Source of the DNA: Neelides folsomi
Lineage: Eukaryota > Arthropoda > Collembola > Neelipleona > Neelidae
Reading direction: 5' to 3'
NCBI GenBank assembly: GCA_034687125.1
Contig: JAQGBZ010000374.1
Coordinates: forward strand, 1-58,926
DNA length: 58,926 nucleotides
Below the pieces are notes generated by a model, which was given only the letters and a program-made list of their open reading frames with translations, did no database searches and was not told where the DNA came from. Position 1 is the stretch's first letter. Every line of letters starts with the position of its first letter. Below are positions 23,401-34,640 of the stretch, piece by piece. The position numbers were made by a program, and so were the translations under genes.

Positions 23401-24895
23401 GAAAATTAAACTCAAATAATTAATTTCTTAAATTCCAAACCTTCAACAAATCCACTATTGAGATCCACGTGTTTATATCCAAGTTCTTTTCCTGCTTTGA
23501 TCCAAGTATCGGATAATCCTCTGTAATCCGGAATTTCAATATTCATTGGTCCAGAATATCCATGAAATTCTTCTGCAATGAACAAAAATGTTAATTGATT
23601 TTTGTCAAATCGCTGATATTATGAATTCTTTATTTATGATTTAAATTATTAAATGAAAATAAAGTAAAAAAAGTGAATGATTTTTAATGGTATTATAAAT
23701 AATACGAGTATTTGAGGGTTTTTTCTTACTCAAATGCCCAGGAGGACCGTGGAAAGATTCACTCTTTTTGAAATAAGGCAGAACATTTTCGTAGCTCCAC
23801 GAAGGATCCCCAGTGATTTTCGACCAATGGTCAAAATCTTTTGGATGACCGCGGAGATGAACGAGGAAATTGAGATTGGAAGATCCGCCGAGACTTTTCC
23901 CTTGCGACCACACCGATTGCTATAAATTTAAATCATTTTAAAATAAAATAAATGCATTGCTGAATTTAGATTTGTTCCAGATTTCAGTTAGGTAAAATTA
24001 TGCAATGTTAATTGTAATTCTTACATTAAACATTAAAAATAAATCTTTGAATATCTAACAATAAATAAGTTATGAATGTTCTCATATTGTAATTAAGTAC
24101 CCGGTTTGGTAACGCAAAGCAAGATTGTTGTTGAGGAACTGTTTTGTGCATCCAATCAATCTCCGGATAATTGAGCATGGAGAAGGCAAAATTAGGAATT
24201 GAGGAAAAGGGATGAGGATTCCCACCGGCTTCAAGTAACAAAACCCGATAATTCTCAGACAGACGACTCGCTAAAACTGAACCGGCCGAACCCCCGCCAA
24301 CTATTTTTATATAGAAAACAATGTTATAGAATCTTTTGTGTTTTAAATTAATAAGTCATGATTTCAAAGTTCGAATTGAGTAAATGACTATTAAAAATAA
24401 CAGTTATTCAGATACTAATACTATAAATTTAAACGTAGACGTTAAACAAAGAATTTTTTCTTTTTAAATCAAATTATATTAAACCAAAGATAAATAATGT
24501 AATAAATTAAGTAAACGCTTTAATTTGACAGAAGTTTCTCAAAACTAAACTTTAAATAAAAAGTAGCAATATTATTAATTTGATATAATTGAATAATAAT
24601 TTTCGGCATTTAATCAATGATTTTTCTATTAAACAATTTTAGTCCATTTCAAATATGAAATCAATTAAATATAATTAATGAATTAAATACTAATTAACTA
24701 ATTAAACTGAGCCTTACCGATAACGAAGTCGAAAGAGGAGTCGTGCATGTGGTGTGTGACAGTGTTGGCGTCTTTGTTTCTCTCCATGTGATCCCAAGAA
24801 GAAATAAAGACCGCGACGGAGGCAATTGTCCCAAACAATACATTCCGGAAGAACACATTGTGGAACCCGGTCCGGAAATGAGACAAAATTCCCAT
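20430..24895 (-). CDS. GMC-family oxidoreductase paralogue with ~390-residue charged tail; catalytic His replaced
   Basis: Eight exons (24895-24718, 24300-24101, 23919-23730, 23572-23441, 23287-23166, 22969-22732, 22543-22112, 21943-20430) give 1001 residues. Exons 1-5 are 178, 200, 190, 132 and 122 bases, exactly as in the gene at 8088-15709, so this is a tandem duplicate; the later introns differ. It has an N-terminal hydrophobic anchor, FAD motif VGGGSAGSVLASRL, LLLEAGG, and [18 protein letters not shown]. At the active site the H-x-V-G-T histidine is replaced by Asn (LHNFVGTCAMG), while the second residue ([14 protein letters not shown]) is kept. The tail from about residue 610 is low-complexity: EP- and KYxEPK-type repeats, then Ser/Glu/His-rich and Arg/Lys-rich parts. 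It may have lost normal oxidase chemistry and act as a structural or binding protein. Confidence 0.88.
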
Positions 24896-25560
24896 TCCGC
24901 TTGCTGAAGTGAAAACTTCGTCCTCACAACCTCCTGCGACACATTAAACCCAAACCACAATAAAGAATAAAAAAGATGTTGAAAGCCAGTTCTCGTCTTA
25001 TCACTCAATGACTCTCACTCCACCAACTGGCTTTACCCAACTTACTCAACTCCTAATTTTCTCCTTAAAGTAGGAGTCCAAACAAGGGACCTGCCTTGTC
25101 CCAATGCTTTGCCACCTCCTGTCCCAATGGTTTGATGTCTCCAATTCACCTCTACCTTTTCCTCCCTTAATGCAAAACCCAAACGTCAAACACACAATGA
25201 AATACACGCGTAAAGAAAGTGAGAAAAACCCAAGGGGAGTTGTGCACACAAGATCAAGGGGAACCTTTTACTTTTAAATGCATTTAACTAAATTTCCCTT
25301 CATGGTATATCTTTTAAAGTATAGCGGAATTAGCGGAATGAACTGAATGATTAAAGGCGGTTAAAGGCGGTTAGAGATACTTAAAGATAGTTAGAGGCCC
25401 TTGTTATACAGACACTTGTACATAATATATAAGTATGAGTGGTGTCTTGTTATAAAGGGTTATATCCTTTAATCAAATATTATAATGAGATTTATGCAGA
25501 CAAAAGTGAAATTTCCCACTGTCCTATTTTCTTGCATAATTTTACCCACAAACTCCTTGT

Positions 25561-25626
25561 ATTGAACTTTTTATTGGCTCTCATTGAACTTTTTATTGGC
25601 TCTTATTGAGCTTTTTATCGAACTCT
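25561..25626. repeat. 22-bp tandem repeat, 3 units
   Basis: Units at 25561-25582, 25583-25604 and 25605-25626, each beginning ATTGARCTTTTTAT. The first two differ at one base; the third is more diverged. No coding role seen. Confidence 0.85.
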
Positions 25627-26266
25627 TTATTGTTTCATCTCTACTTTGCTTAATACTTAATTTCACGTGTCTGCATGACTTGAAGTATAAAAAACTCATT
25701 TTTACAATAAAGTTGTTCTATCAGTAGTAAGTATACCTTAGAGGGGAGGAAAAGTTTTTATGCAAGGAAGTTTAATGGAAAGATATACCTAACACATATT
25801 ATCAGTATAAAGAACTATAACGTAAGGTATTGTCTTATGTTAGCAATGCCATAGGGGGATTGATAAAGGAGGAATATTTTAATATTTGTATTTCAAACAT
25901 GTTCATCTCATAAGGGAAGTTCCTCTTTTTTGCGAAGGTGTCAAGATCAAAATTTTGCCCTCACCGCCACATCAAATTCCGCTTGTTTGTTATGAATGAT
26001 TAACCCACTCACCCCCTCAGACATACAAATTATCACCTCAAACATTTCTTTCTCTTTTGCTCCAATGAAGAAATTAAGTGAAACTCATTAACATAAAATG
26101 ATCCTTATAAGAAGTTTAAGCTCACAGTTATTCTCTTTTGATCTCAGCATGAGAAATCTCTTTTGTTTCTTTGAAGTAAATTCGAGGTCTTGTCAATCAA
26201 GATGAATAATTGATTAATTGGCTCTCATTTGTCATTTAGCCTACCGGCCGGCTGATTTCTCATTTT

Positions 26267-26281
26267 CTCTCTCTCTCTCTT
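26267..26281. repeat. (CT)n microsatellite
   Basis: Short CT run in the gene-poor stretch, next to a pyrimidine-rich segment. A GAGA-factor-type site is conceivable but unsupported. Confidence 0.7.
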
Positions 26282-28059
26282 GTTCTTTTAAATGGATTTG
26301 GTGGATTGAATTATACCAGCAGTAATTTTAACAATGATAAAACAATTCTCATTTGAATATCTGACAGTTGTAAAATGGAAATTGATTCTTCCTTTCTAAT
26401 TTAACTACATTTAACATCATGGAAGATTGAGATTGAATTCCTTAAGGATGTGTAATTCGAGTACTTTGGGTTGAGTAGTTTGGATAAACGCCAGTGAAAA
26501 TTTCCCACCTTATTTTTTCAGCTTCTCTTGGTAATTTATTATAAATCTCAAGTTTTTCAAGATTTGCTAAATTCCTTTAGGGTTCAAGATGGCAAAATAC
26601 AAGCTGAACTATCTAGTTAAAGCTAAAGTCTACATGTTTATTAACTACCATACATGTAATAGAGTATACGCAGATTCATTTAATATTCCATAAGTTCACC
26701 AAAAGTATTTAGCAAAATATGAAATTCTTAAGATTCAAAGATAAATAATGCAGAAAAATGATAATTGTGTTAAGTTGGAGAAAAGTTGATTGACTGATTC
26801 GTGCAATATAATCTCACGTATTAAATCCTCACATCTTGATTAGTATTCCCGTCTGACGCCCATAGGATAAATCAATCAAGTTCTTTATTATTTATAAGAC
26901 AAGACCAAGAAAGGACGTGCTTCCTCTTTTGTAAACTAAAAACCGCAAAGAAGATACAAGTGCCACTAACTAATGTCCAATGTGCATAGCGAGTAGAGGT
27001 ACTTAAACGCTATTTAGTATTCCTTGTCAGAAAAATTCTTGGAATGATTGAGTTTGAAAAATAATTTATCGGAAAGAAATGGGATATTCAACATCTTTAC
27101 CAGTGGCAGGGTCAAATGATGAAAAGAAGAAGCCGAAATTCAGGATGAGCTATATGGCATATATTTAAAGGTATTTTTGCACCCTCAAACCCTCATAGAT
27201 AGAGAGGCGGAGGAGATTGGCAAATAAAGTTGGTTGGGTTGACGTGTGGATTTCACTTTTCACTACCTACTTTGAAAATGTTTAAACTCGTTTGACTCCC
27301 AATTCTTTCACATACAGATACATTGATGAGTTCCATAGAGGAAAAGGTGATCTTGAAAAAAAAACTTGCTTCTTTCATTTTCTGCATGTGCATGCGAGTA
27401 AAGGGAAATAAAATGTTATTGAGCCTTCCTTTTTATCTTACACACAAATTCGCGAATGTTTCTTTATAAGTTCAATGCTGGTGCGTTCAATGCAATACAC
27501 GTTAAATAGTCACGATATGAATCTTTCAAACTTAGTCGATTCAATGATGGATTTCTAACTTATGTTCATCCACATAAATTAATTTCCAATGTTCTCTTAC
27601 ATATTAGAAGATGAAATGAGCTGATTGCAATTTTCGTACAATGAAGAGAATAAAAAATGGAAAGCGCAATGAGCGTAATAATTTTCACTATAATTTCACT
27701 TTCGTAATGGAAAATGGAATAATGGAAAGGAAGTAAATGAACTTGCAAAGGCACTTTGATAACATATCCAAATGTATCATTCAATTTTATTCAAAAAGGG
27801 AAACGAGAAGGAAAGTACAGGTAATTCAAATAATGAAATCGTAATTACAAAATGTTGAGAAATTAATCGTCGAAATTAATTCAGAAAAAAAAAATTGTTG
27901 AATTAACTGTAATATCTATTTTATATAATAGTAGAGTAGTTGATAAAAATTGTATAAATAATTATTCTACATAATGAATATTAACAAATACAAAAGTACT
28001 TAAATGTAAATTACAAAAGTTGGTTAAATGAAAATATTAAATTACGTATGGGAAATTGT

Positions 28060-28438
28060 TTAAATACTTTTGTAGAGCAATTCTAAAAAGATGGAATTAT
28101 CCTTGAAGAGTCTTCCACCACAGAGAATTTTATTCTCCCGGCTCATGATAATTGGGCAAGATGAATTTTGTCTCCGACAGACATCGCAAAGATTGTGGCC
28201 ATTTGAACAAGTATAAATTGGGAAAGAGCTTGAGATCCGGCAAGTCATGCATTGAAACATCTGAATCAGATCAGATTTGTCAGGGAGCTTCCTCAGTCCG
28301 CCTGCATATTGTGCGCTAAAATAATTAAAACAAGTTGTTAATCAATAAAAATTATTTGAGATTTTATTAATACAAATGAGAAACGCAATTATTTAGTATT
28401 TACTGTATAAGCTAAACTTACTCGTAAAATTCCGCCAT
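28060..28438 (-). CDS. Small RING-only protein, SIAH-type RING
   Basis: Two exons (28438-28422, 28315-28060) give 90 residues beginning MAEFYD. The protein is essentially a single RING: CMTC, then C-x-NGH-x2-C-x2-C (CSNGHNLCDVC), then CP and a further Cys before the end. The spacing and the NGH-LC-DVCR wording match the SIAH-like RINGs at 2490-7396, but the zinc-finger and substrate-binding domains are missing: the frame stops soon after the RING at ELLYKSI. It is either a truncated third copy of the SIAH-like family or a stand-alone mini-RING that could act as a competitor. First exon is only 17 bases, so the start is less certain than the rest. Confidence 0.65.
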
Positions 28439-29051
28439 GATGTTCTAATGATTGAATTTAGGGATTTGAAATTGGTTTGAATATCAAGAGTCAAGAAGGC
28501 AAGAAGGCAAATCAAGATACAGTTAAAATTTCCGAAGTAAAATGGTCTCGCTTCTAATTACGAAAATGAATTAGTAATTTACGAAAGATTAACTATGATT
28601 CATAACTCTCAAACCCTTTCATATATTTAAAGGCCAAACCATCAAACAGGCACCAAAACGTATTAAAGCCAATTCACCATCTCTTACTATTTCAATATAG
28701 GCATTGGGCTATACTCACATACACGTCACAAGAAAAGTATTCAATAATTAAAAACATTTGCAACATTTAGAAATGACTATAAAGTTTACGTTAGCGTCGC
28801 TTTTATTAAGCAACAAATAGTATTCTATAAAATGTTTAAATAGTTGAGACTTATCCAAAGTAAAGTGAATATTCTACTTGGGATCTTCAAGCTAATAAAT
28901 GGAGAAATCATTATCAATGGTCAAGTTTATTTAAAATTTGATAATATTTTACATTTTGAACATCATTTTAAATAAGGATTAAATTAATAAATTTTAATAA
29001 ATTATATAAAAAGTAATTTAAATATTGAATTGTTAGGTATGGAATGTATTT
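28439..29051. other. Intergenic, no gene recognised
   Basis: AT-rich spacer between the RING-only gene and the DUF4789-like gene, both on the minus strand. No ORF or repeat of note. Confidence 0.6.
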
Positions 29052-29681
29052 TTAATCCACTTCCAGCATCTTTTTAATGATCCCTGGAGAAACGTGGAGG
29101 CAGAAAGGAATTCCATTTTTCGTCACAAGCCATTCTCCATATGCACAAGGGCCCTATCAAAAAATGGACAATTTGAAATATAAAAGAGAAATTAAAAAAA
29201 TATATAATTGCATCCTTACACTTTTGAACCAATGATAAATTCGACTTCTTTTTGGCCAGAAAATCTCGTCACTTTCTTCATTTTGTACTTCGTTGTCATT
29301 TATGTTTTTAAATCTGCAAAACGTCAATTCAACCCATAATTTTAATAATGAACATCCGGTAAATAAAATTAAACAATATTAAATTAATAAAATAATAAAT
29401 TGATCTAATTAGCTTGTATGTAGATAATATCTGTATTAATTTTATTTTATATTTTAAAAATTTGGCTCTTACGAGAGGAATCCATGCTCAATTTGTGATT
29501 GGGCTTTATAAGGTAAATTTTGTGATTCCGGACAAGTGAATTTCCCCAAAGCTTGGAACCACCCGTCAATTTCAAAGTCGGGCTGTCGTTTGTTGCAGTC
29601 TTGGGGGAACCGCGCCGTGGTTCTCCCATGTGAGACGGCGACGGAGACGAGGATGAGAAAAACCAGCTCCAAACTCAGCAT
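29052..29681 (-). CDS. Secreted DUF4789-like protein
   Basis: Three exons (29681-29473, 29313-29220, 29153-29052) give 134 residues. Residues 1-19 form a signal peptide (MLSLELVFLILVSVAVSHG). The mature part has four cysteines (DCNKR, FTCPE, GPCAYG, PFCLH). The GPC-x-x-GEWLV segment near residue 103 is the hallmark of the arthropod DUF4789 family, extracellular proteins of unknown function. Only the core motif is matched, and the protein is shorter than most members, so the family call is moderately sure. A basic KRSR stretch just before the motif might be a processing site. Confidence 0.7.
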
Positions 29682-30561
29682 CTCAGAAGACTGACGAGGA
29701 GTTTGGTCGGACCTTCGACCAATTTCACCTCGACTTGAATCAAAACCAACGAACTGGATGGGGATGTAGGGAAATAGAGCAATCTGCTCCTTCTGCCAAT
29801 CTCAAACCGCACAAACTTCATCAATCCGCCGTTTACACACACGTAAACTATCCACACAAACATGTAGAAAAACACAGAGAGCAAAAACACACTCAAACGT
29901 AAAGGATTCTCTTACTATAATAAAACCATTCAAATGTCAATTGCATTCATAAACCATTTGCATAGCTCTTTCTTTATTTCACACCAAAATGTGCAAGTGA
30001 AGAAACTGGATTGGGATTTAAAACCAATAAAAGGTCTTATATTATCACTATCACTATAAAATTTGCATAGAGGAACAGAAGTTGTATCAAATATACAACT
30101 TGTTCAAGTCTAGTGAGATCAAAATCACTATCGTCATTTAACAAGATAGGAGATTTGCATATTGATTCTGGCAGATTCTTGTAAACCAATTATCTCTTAT
30201 ATATTTTCAAGTTGAACTTGAATTGGGATACTCGCGTCGTCTTTTTTATCCAATACCCATTTTAATTGCAAGTTGATGGAAGACATTTATTAGATATTTT
30301 CAACACTTACTTTTATACATAGCGTTTATTAAGTAAGGGTATAGAAAGTACGGATTAATGAAGAATCATATATTTATAATACGCCATATTTCCAATATAC
30401 CATTTGAAATTATTCATTTTTGAGTACCTACAATTATTAGAGCTAAGTACAAGAGCCATAGAAATTCCTTTTCATTGGATCAATTATACCTTATTGTTTA
30501 TTAAAATGAATATATTTGTATTTTATATTTAAATGTTTTTTTTAATTTAAGCGATTAAACA
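29682..30561. other. Divergent promoter region, no gene
   Basis: Spacer between the DUF4789-like gene (minus) and the UBAC1 gene (plus), so it should contain both promoters. A 73-codon ORF at 29675-29896 runs through the presumed 5' UTR and is not convincing. Confidence 0.55.
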
Positions 30562-32273
30562 ATGATTTTAAATGTGATCAATCCTGATGGAAACGTCCAT
30601 TTGGTCAATGCCTTACCTACATGGAAAATCACTATGTTGAAGCAGGAATGTCTCCATCATTTTCACCCCAATGATAAAACTATCAAGCCCGGAAATCACA
30701 GAAGTAATTTCTATCAAATTTTATCTTTAAATCTTAACCATTATAATAATCTTTATAATCATAATTATCATAAGCATCTTCTCTATTATTCAATCTTAAC
30801 TTTAATTAAAAAATTATTATTTGAACATTATTGAAACTATGAAAATTGTTAGTTGTGTTTCCTGATGAGAGCCGCTACTTGTACGATGATTCCACCATAG
30901 CCGAAGAAAGATTGAAAGAGAAGGAATTGCTGATGATCATCCGAAAAAGAATCACAGGAGAAACTCCTGACCCAAACGAAGAAGCCAAATTCCGCGGTCC
31001 GACGAAAGAGCAAATCGCCACAGCCACAAAAAGTTTGGATCCTCCTCAAAAACCCTCTCATAATGCTGGACAGAAACGAGCCAAATCCACTGGAACTTCA
31101 ACTGGTCTTCATAGACATTTTTTCATGGATGAAACTTACATTGAGCCAAATTCAGATGCAAGTCTTAACTTGATTAATTAAAATTAAATAGTAAACTTAA
31201 TTTGTTATAGCCAATTATTTAAAATTTAACTAATTCGCTAGTATTTCTTTAATAAATTTATGGTTGATAATTTCAACATCTTTTTAACATCTTTTAGACA
31301 CAACTAAAATTTAGAAAAATGCTCATTACCCTTTTGAATACCATGTGGGAAATGAATCAAAATGACCCAGAAGTTCAACTAATTGTTCACGAGGTTTAGT
31401 AAATCACTCATTTCTCATCAATCGAAATTCAGAATTTGCCTGTAATTTAATGTTGAGGGTCATGTCATTTTATTAAGATTTCTAATTGAAATTCATAGAT
31501 GTATGGTAAAGTTGAGAGGCGATTGAGAAATGTAAAAACTTCATTTGAAGGGACGAATTTCAAATACTCGCCTCCAGAAAAGCTACCTGAAACCCCCCAA
31601 GGAATTCTTCAAGGATTTGTCGAAGTAAATTGATTAGTACCGATATGTGTATAATGTACTATATTTATTAATTAAATAATTTAATCGTAAAATAAATATT
31701 CAATGTTTGATTTTTTATATAAATACATAATTTAAGAAAATTCGAATAATTTTGATAGGCAAGAAAGAGAGAATTCGTGCCAGCGATTGATGGAATGGAA
31801 ACTTTGAGAGAATTAGGATTTGAAGATGGAGAGATAATTGAGGTTTAAAACACCGTCTGTTTACTATAATTGGCAATTACTTAATTATTTAAGAAGTTTG
31901 TCTAAGATATTTTATTCAATGTGTGTATTTTATTAATTAAAATGAATCATTTATGAATTTTCAATTCAAGGCTTTGAGAGCAACGAGGAATTCACGAGAT
32001 GACGCATGCAATTGGCTCGTCTCCACCAAAAGGGTCAATTACGAAGACGAACTCGACGGCATTTCTACCGAAACGACTCTTTTCAAATCCTTGGTCGATT
32101 ACCCTTCAATTAACCTTGGACTGCACAAGCCAAAATTGATGTTTGCTCTTCTCTCCATTTTGGAAAGTTATCTAAGTGTCAATTTATGGCTAAGCGACGT
32201 TGAGGTTGGCAAAACGCTTTTGCCCGTCATTCGCATTTTCCAAGCAGAAAAGAACAACCAAGAAGAAAAATAA
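30562..32273 (+). CDS. UBAC1: UBAC1 (KPC2) orthologue, ubiquitin-associated domain protein 1
   Basis: Six exons (30562-30703, 30853-31157, 31298-31393, 31499-31624, 31759-31842, 31971-32273) give 351 residues. The N-terminal ubiquitin-like domain (1-80) ends in ELLMIIRKR. A UBA domain follows at about 220-265 (ARKREFVPAI, LRELGFEDGEIIEALRATR, ACNWL), then a C-terminal STI1-like part with INLGLHKPKLMFALL and VIRIFQAE. Each of these aligns with human UBAC1, the adaptor subunit of the KPC ubiquitin ligase that binds the RING partner RNF123 and hands ubiquitinated substrates such as p27 to the proteasome. The first of the two UBA domains in vertebrate UBAC1 is not visible here. Intron 2 begins with GC (GAT|GCAAGT), the only choice that keeps phase. 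This is the most conserved gene of the window. Confidence 0.9.
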
Positions 32274-32557
32274 AATATTTCTGATCACAATCAAAGATGA
32301 ATTAAATGTTTGCTTATTGCTCTAAATGTATATATGTATAACATCACCCAATTACGATTAATAAATATCCAAAAACACTAAATAAATTATTCTGTTTTTA
32401 TTATCTATACATTTAATATGAGATCATGTAATAATAAGCAATCGAAATGAAAAATTTTTATTTCCGGGAAATATGTTCAGACTTTTGTCATATTACAAAT
32501 AGCACTAATGAATGCTCACCATTGTTTAATTTTTATACCTATAATCCTATAAAAGTA

Positions 32558-33641
32558 TCACAGTTGATCATAATAAGGATCTTCGGGGTCTTCCACATTG
32601 TCATAAAGTCGATCTAACCCAAGGGTTCGATGAAGAGAAGAGTCAAGAAGGGAATAAACACGCTCGGCTGGAACGACCAATTTCGTACTTTTGCTCTCCG
32701 ACATTGTCATTAACCTCTCACGTTGTTCAGCCACAAAGTCATAAATATCATTGACCTGGACGACCCACTGGGTAAGGAAATTTAATAGTAAATTCTTCCT
32801 AAGGTCAATTCTCAAACATTCTCTTTCAACTTTGGCTCCATTGGCTGCTACATCAGAAATCCATCTAATTCGAATGTCCCTCTTTTGTTCCTTCGTACCA
32901 GAAACAGTGAAGCGGAGCAATTCTTCAAAATGAACTCTCGCGATCGACAATGCCAAAGGATGTTCTTCATTTGGTGCAGGATCTAAATAATGTAATATTA
33001 TTAAAATAATTATTTACTAAATAATTAACTTTAACCAATGCATTTTTATATTCAACTTTTAAAACCAATGATTGGTATTAAAATATTAACCAGTTCGCTA
33101 ATAATTTAATTATTAATTACAAGTCGACGCCCATGAAGATCGATCCATAGCAGACAGGAAAGAAGGGGTCAAAGGCCAATTTTCCGATTCGAGTAAAATC
33201 CAATTCCCATCATCTGGACATCTCATGAAATTCTTATTTTTCACTCCAAACTCGGCAATAACACGTGGAACGCAGGTGTACAAAATGATATTCCTCTGTA
33301 ATAAAAAACTACATTAACCAAGTTGAAAAAATTGCTTACATGAGTTTAAATAATTTTTTTCCATACAGAAGCTCTCATTATTTGTTTTGCGGGAAATGAA
33401 ATCGTGTCGAGATGTATGAAAATGTGTATGATAAAATGTTCCAAAAGGCGTGTTAAATTACAAGAGTTAAAAAACAATGAATTCGTACGTGGTCAAAAGA
33501 TGCAATGATGTGATTTCCTTTCCGCGGCCAGTAATCTTTTTCCTCTTCGTAATTTCCAATGATAAAGGGAAGATCTTCATAGTGTTGACCGCCGGCTTGC
33601 CCCTCCTTTTTTTTATCACACAGTTTGGGGATCTTGGCCAT
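32558..33641 (-). CDS. Unknown 250-residue protein
   Basis: Three exons (33641-33489, 33295-33121, 32982-32558) keep phase and give 250 residues. I do not recognise the family. The N-terminus is charged (MAKIPKLCDKKKEGQ), followed by aromatic stretches (DYWPRKGNHIIASFDH, NWILLESENWPL), then an amphipathic helical C-terminal half (RVHFEELLRF, LLLNFLTQWVVQVNDIYDFV) ending in acidic DPEDPYYDQL. No signal peptide or membrane segment, so probably cytoplasmic or nuclear. It converges with the UBAC1 gene: the two stop codons are 285 bases apart. Exon phases and normal composition suggest a real, expressed gene. Confidence 0.75.
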
Positions 33642-34640
33642 TAAAGAACAATTTTTGAAGAGGAAAAAGATTTAAATGGCCCGAACGTGGTTCTTACAAA
33701 CTTTATACTTTAATGGAAAATGATGTCCATTTGATCGTTAAATGTATATGCCACATACTTTCACTCTCAACTTCAATTCTTTTCTTATGATAACATGTAA
33801 TGCAAATATATAACTTTGGGTTCTATTGATGGAAATGGAGAGTTCCATATTTCCACTTAAGTATTTACTCCAACCTTAACCATATATATACAATGTTTAG
33901 TTCAATGCGTGGTCATGCAGGAAAAATATAAAAAGATGCAGAAAACCGATATAAGAAAATCGAATGAAGAAAATGAGGTTTTCAGGTTAATCAATTTTAT
34001 TATTCAATGAAAGGGTCATTCACTTATTTCAAGCGTTCTCATAAAGTGCAAATTTTAGATTTAATATCTTATTTTACAATTCATCACAAATTAACATACA
34101 ATTACATAATATTAAAATTTAGCATTTTTTCACATTTTTATTACAGTAGTACAATAATACTATATTTAGAGCCACATTTATTTATATTATTTAATTATTT
34201 ATTAAAAATAATTAATAATGATTTTTAAGTGATGTTCTATAGTAGATTTAATTAAAATTGTTAGAAAAGCAAATATTTGTTTTTAATAACATAGTCGAAT
34301 TATTTCATTAAATCTCATGAATTCATAAAACAAACATTATATTCGATGGTCAAAATTGTAAAACATCGCGTTTAAAAAGATCGGTGATAAAATTATATTA
34401 ATGATTAATTATGCCAGGTTACTATGGTTAAATTGTTCCTAATATTTATTTTCAAAATTTATTTTAAGCAAATTTTTACAAAATAGGATAAAACGAATTA
34501 AAAAAATCATTTTACATTTAGTCATCCATGAGTATAAAACTAAATAATAAATAGCTATTTGTAGTCAAAAGAAGATAAAAGTCTGAAATTTACAGATATT
34601 AATTTTCTTAAATTGTTTTTCTTATTGAAAATATTTTAAA
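33642..34640. other. Intergenic, no gene recognised
   Basis: Very AT-rich spacer between the unknown gene and the first ionotropic-receptor relic. A 73-codon ORF at 34007-34228 is low-complexity and hydrophobic without a motif. Confidence 0.5.

Larger units (their letters stand above)
24896..28059. other. 3.1 kb region without a recognisable gene
   Basis: Upstream of the second GMC gene. I scanned both strands and found only short ORFs without domains, signal peptides or compatible splice sites. It holds a 22-base tandem repeat at 25561-25626 and a short CT run at 26267-26281. Regulatory DNA or an undetected gene of very short exons is possible. Confidence 0.5.

Noticed and set aside
29675..29896. 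73-codon minus-strand ORF upstream of the DUF4789-like gene
   Set aside because: Overlaps the presumed 5' UTR and first codons in another frame; no splice connection needed for the intact gene.
31158..31297. Micro-exon to fix UBAC1 phase
   Set aside because: Candidate acceptor at about 31210 opens into a stop; the GC donor solves the phase with one intron.
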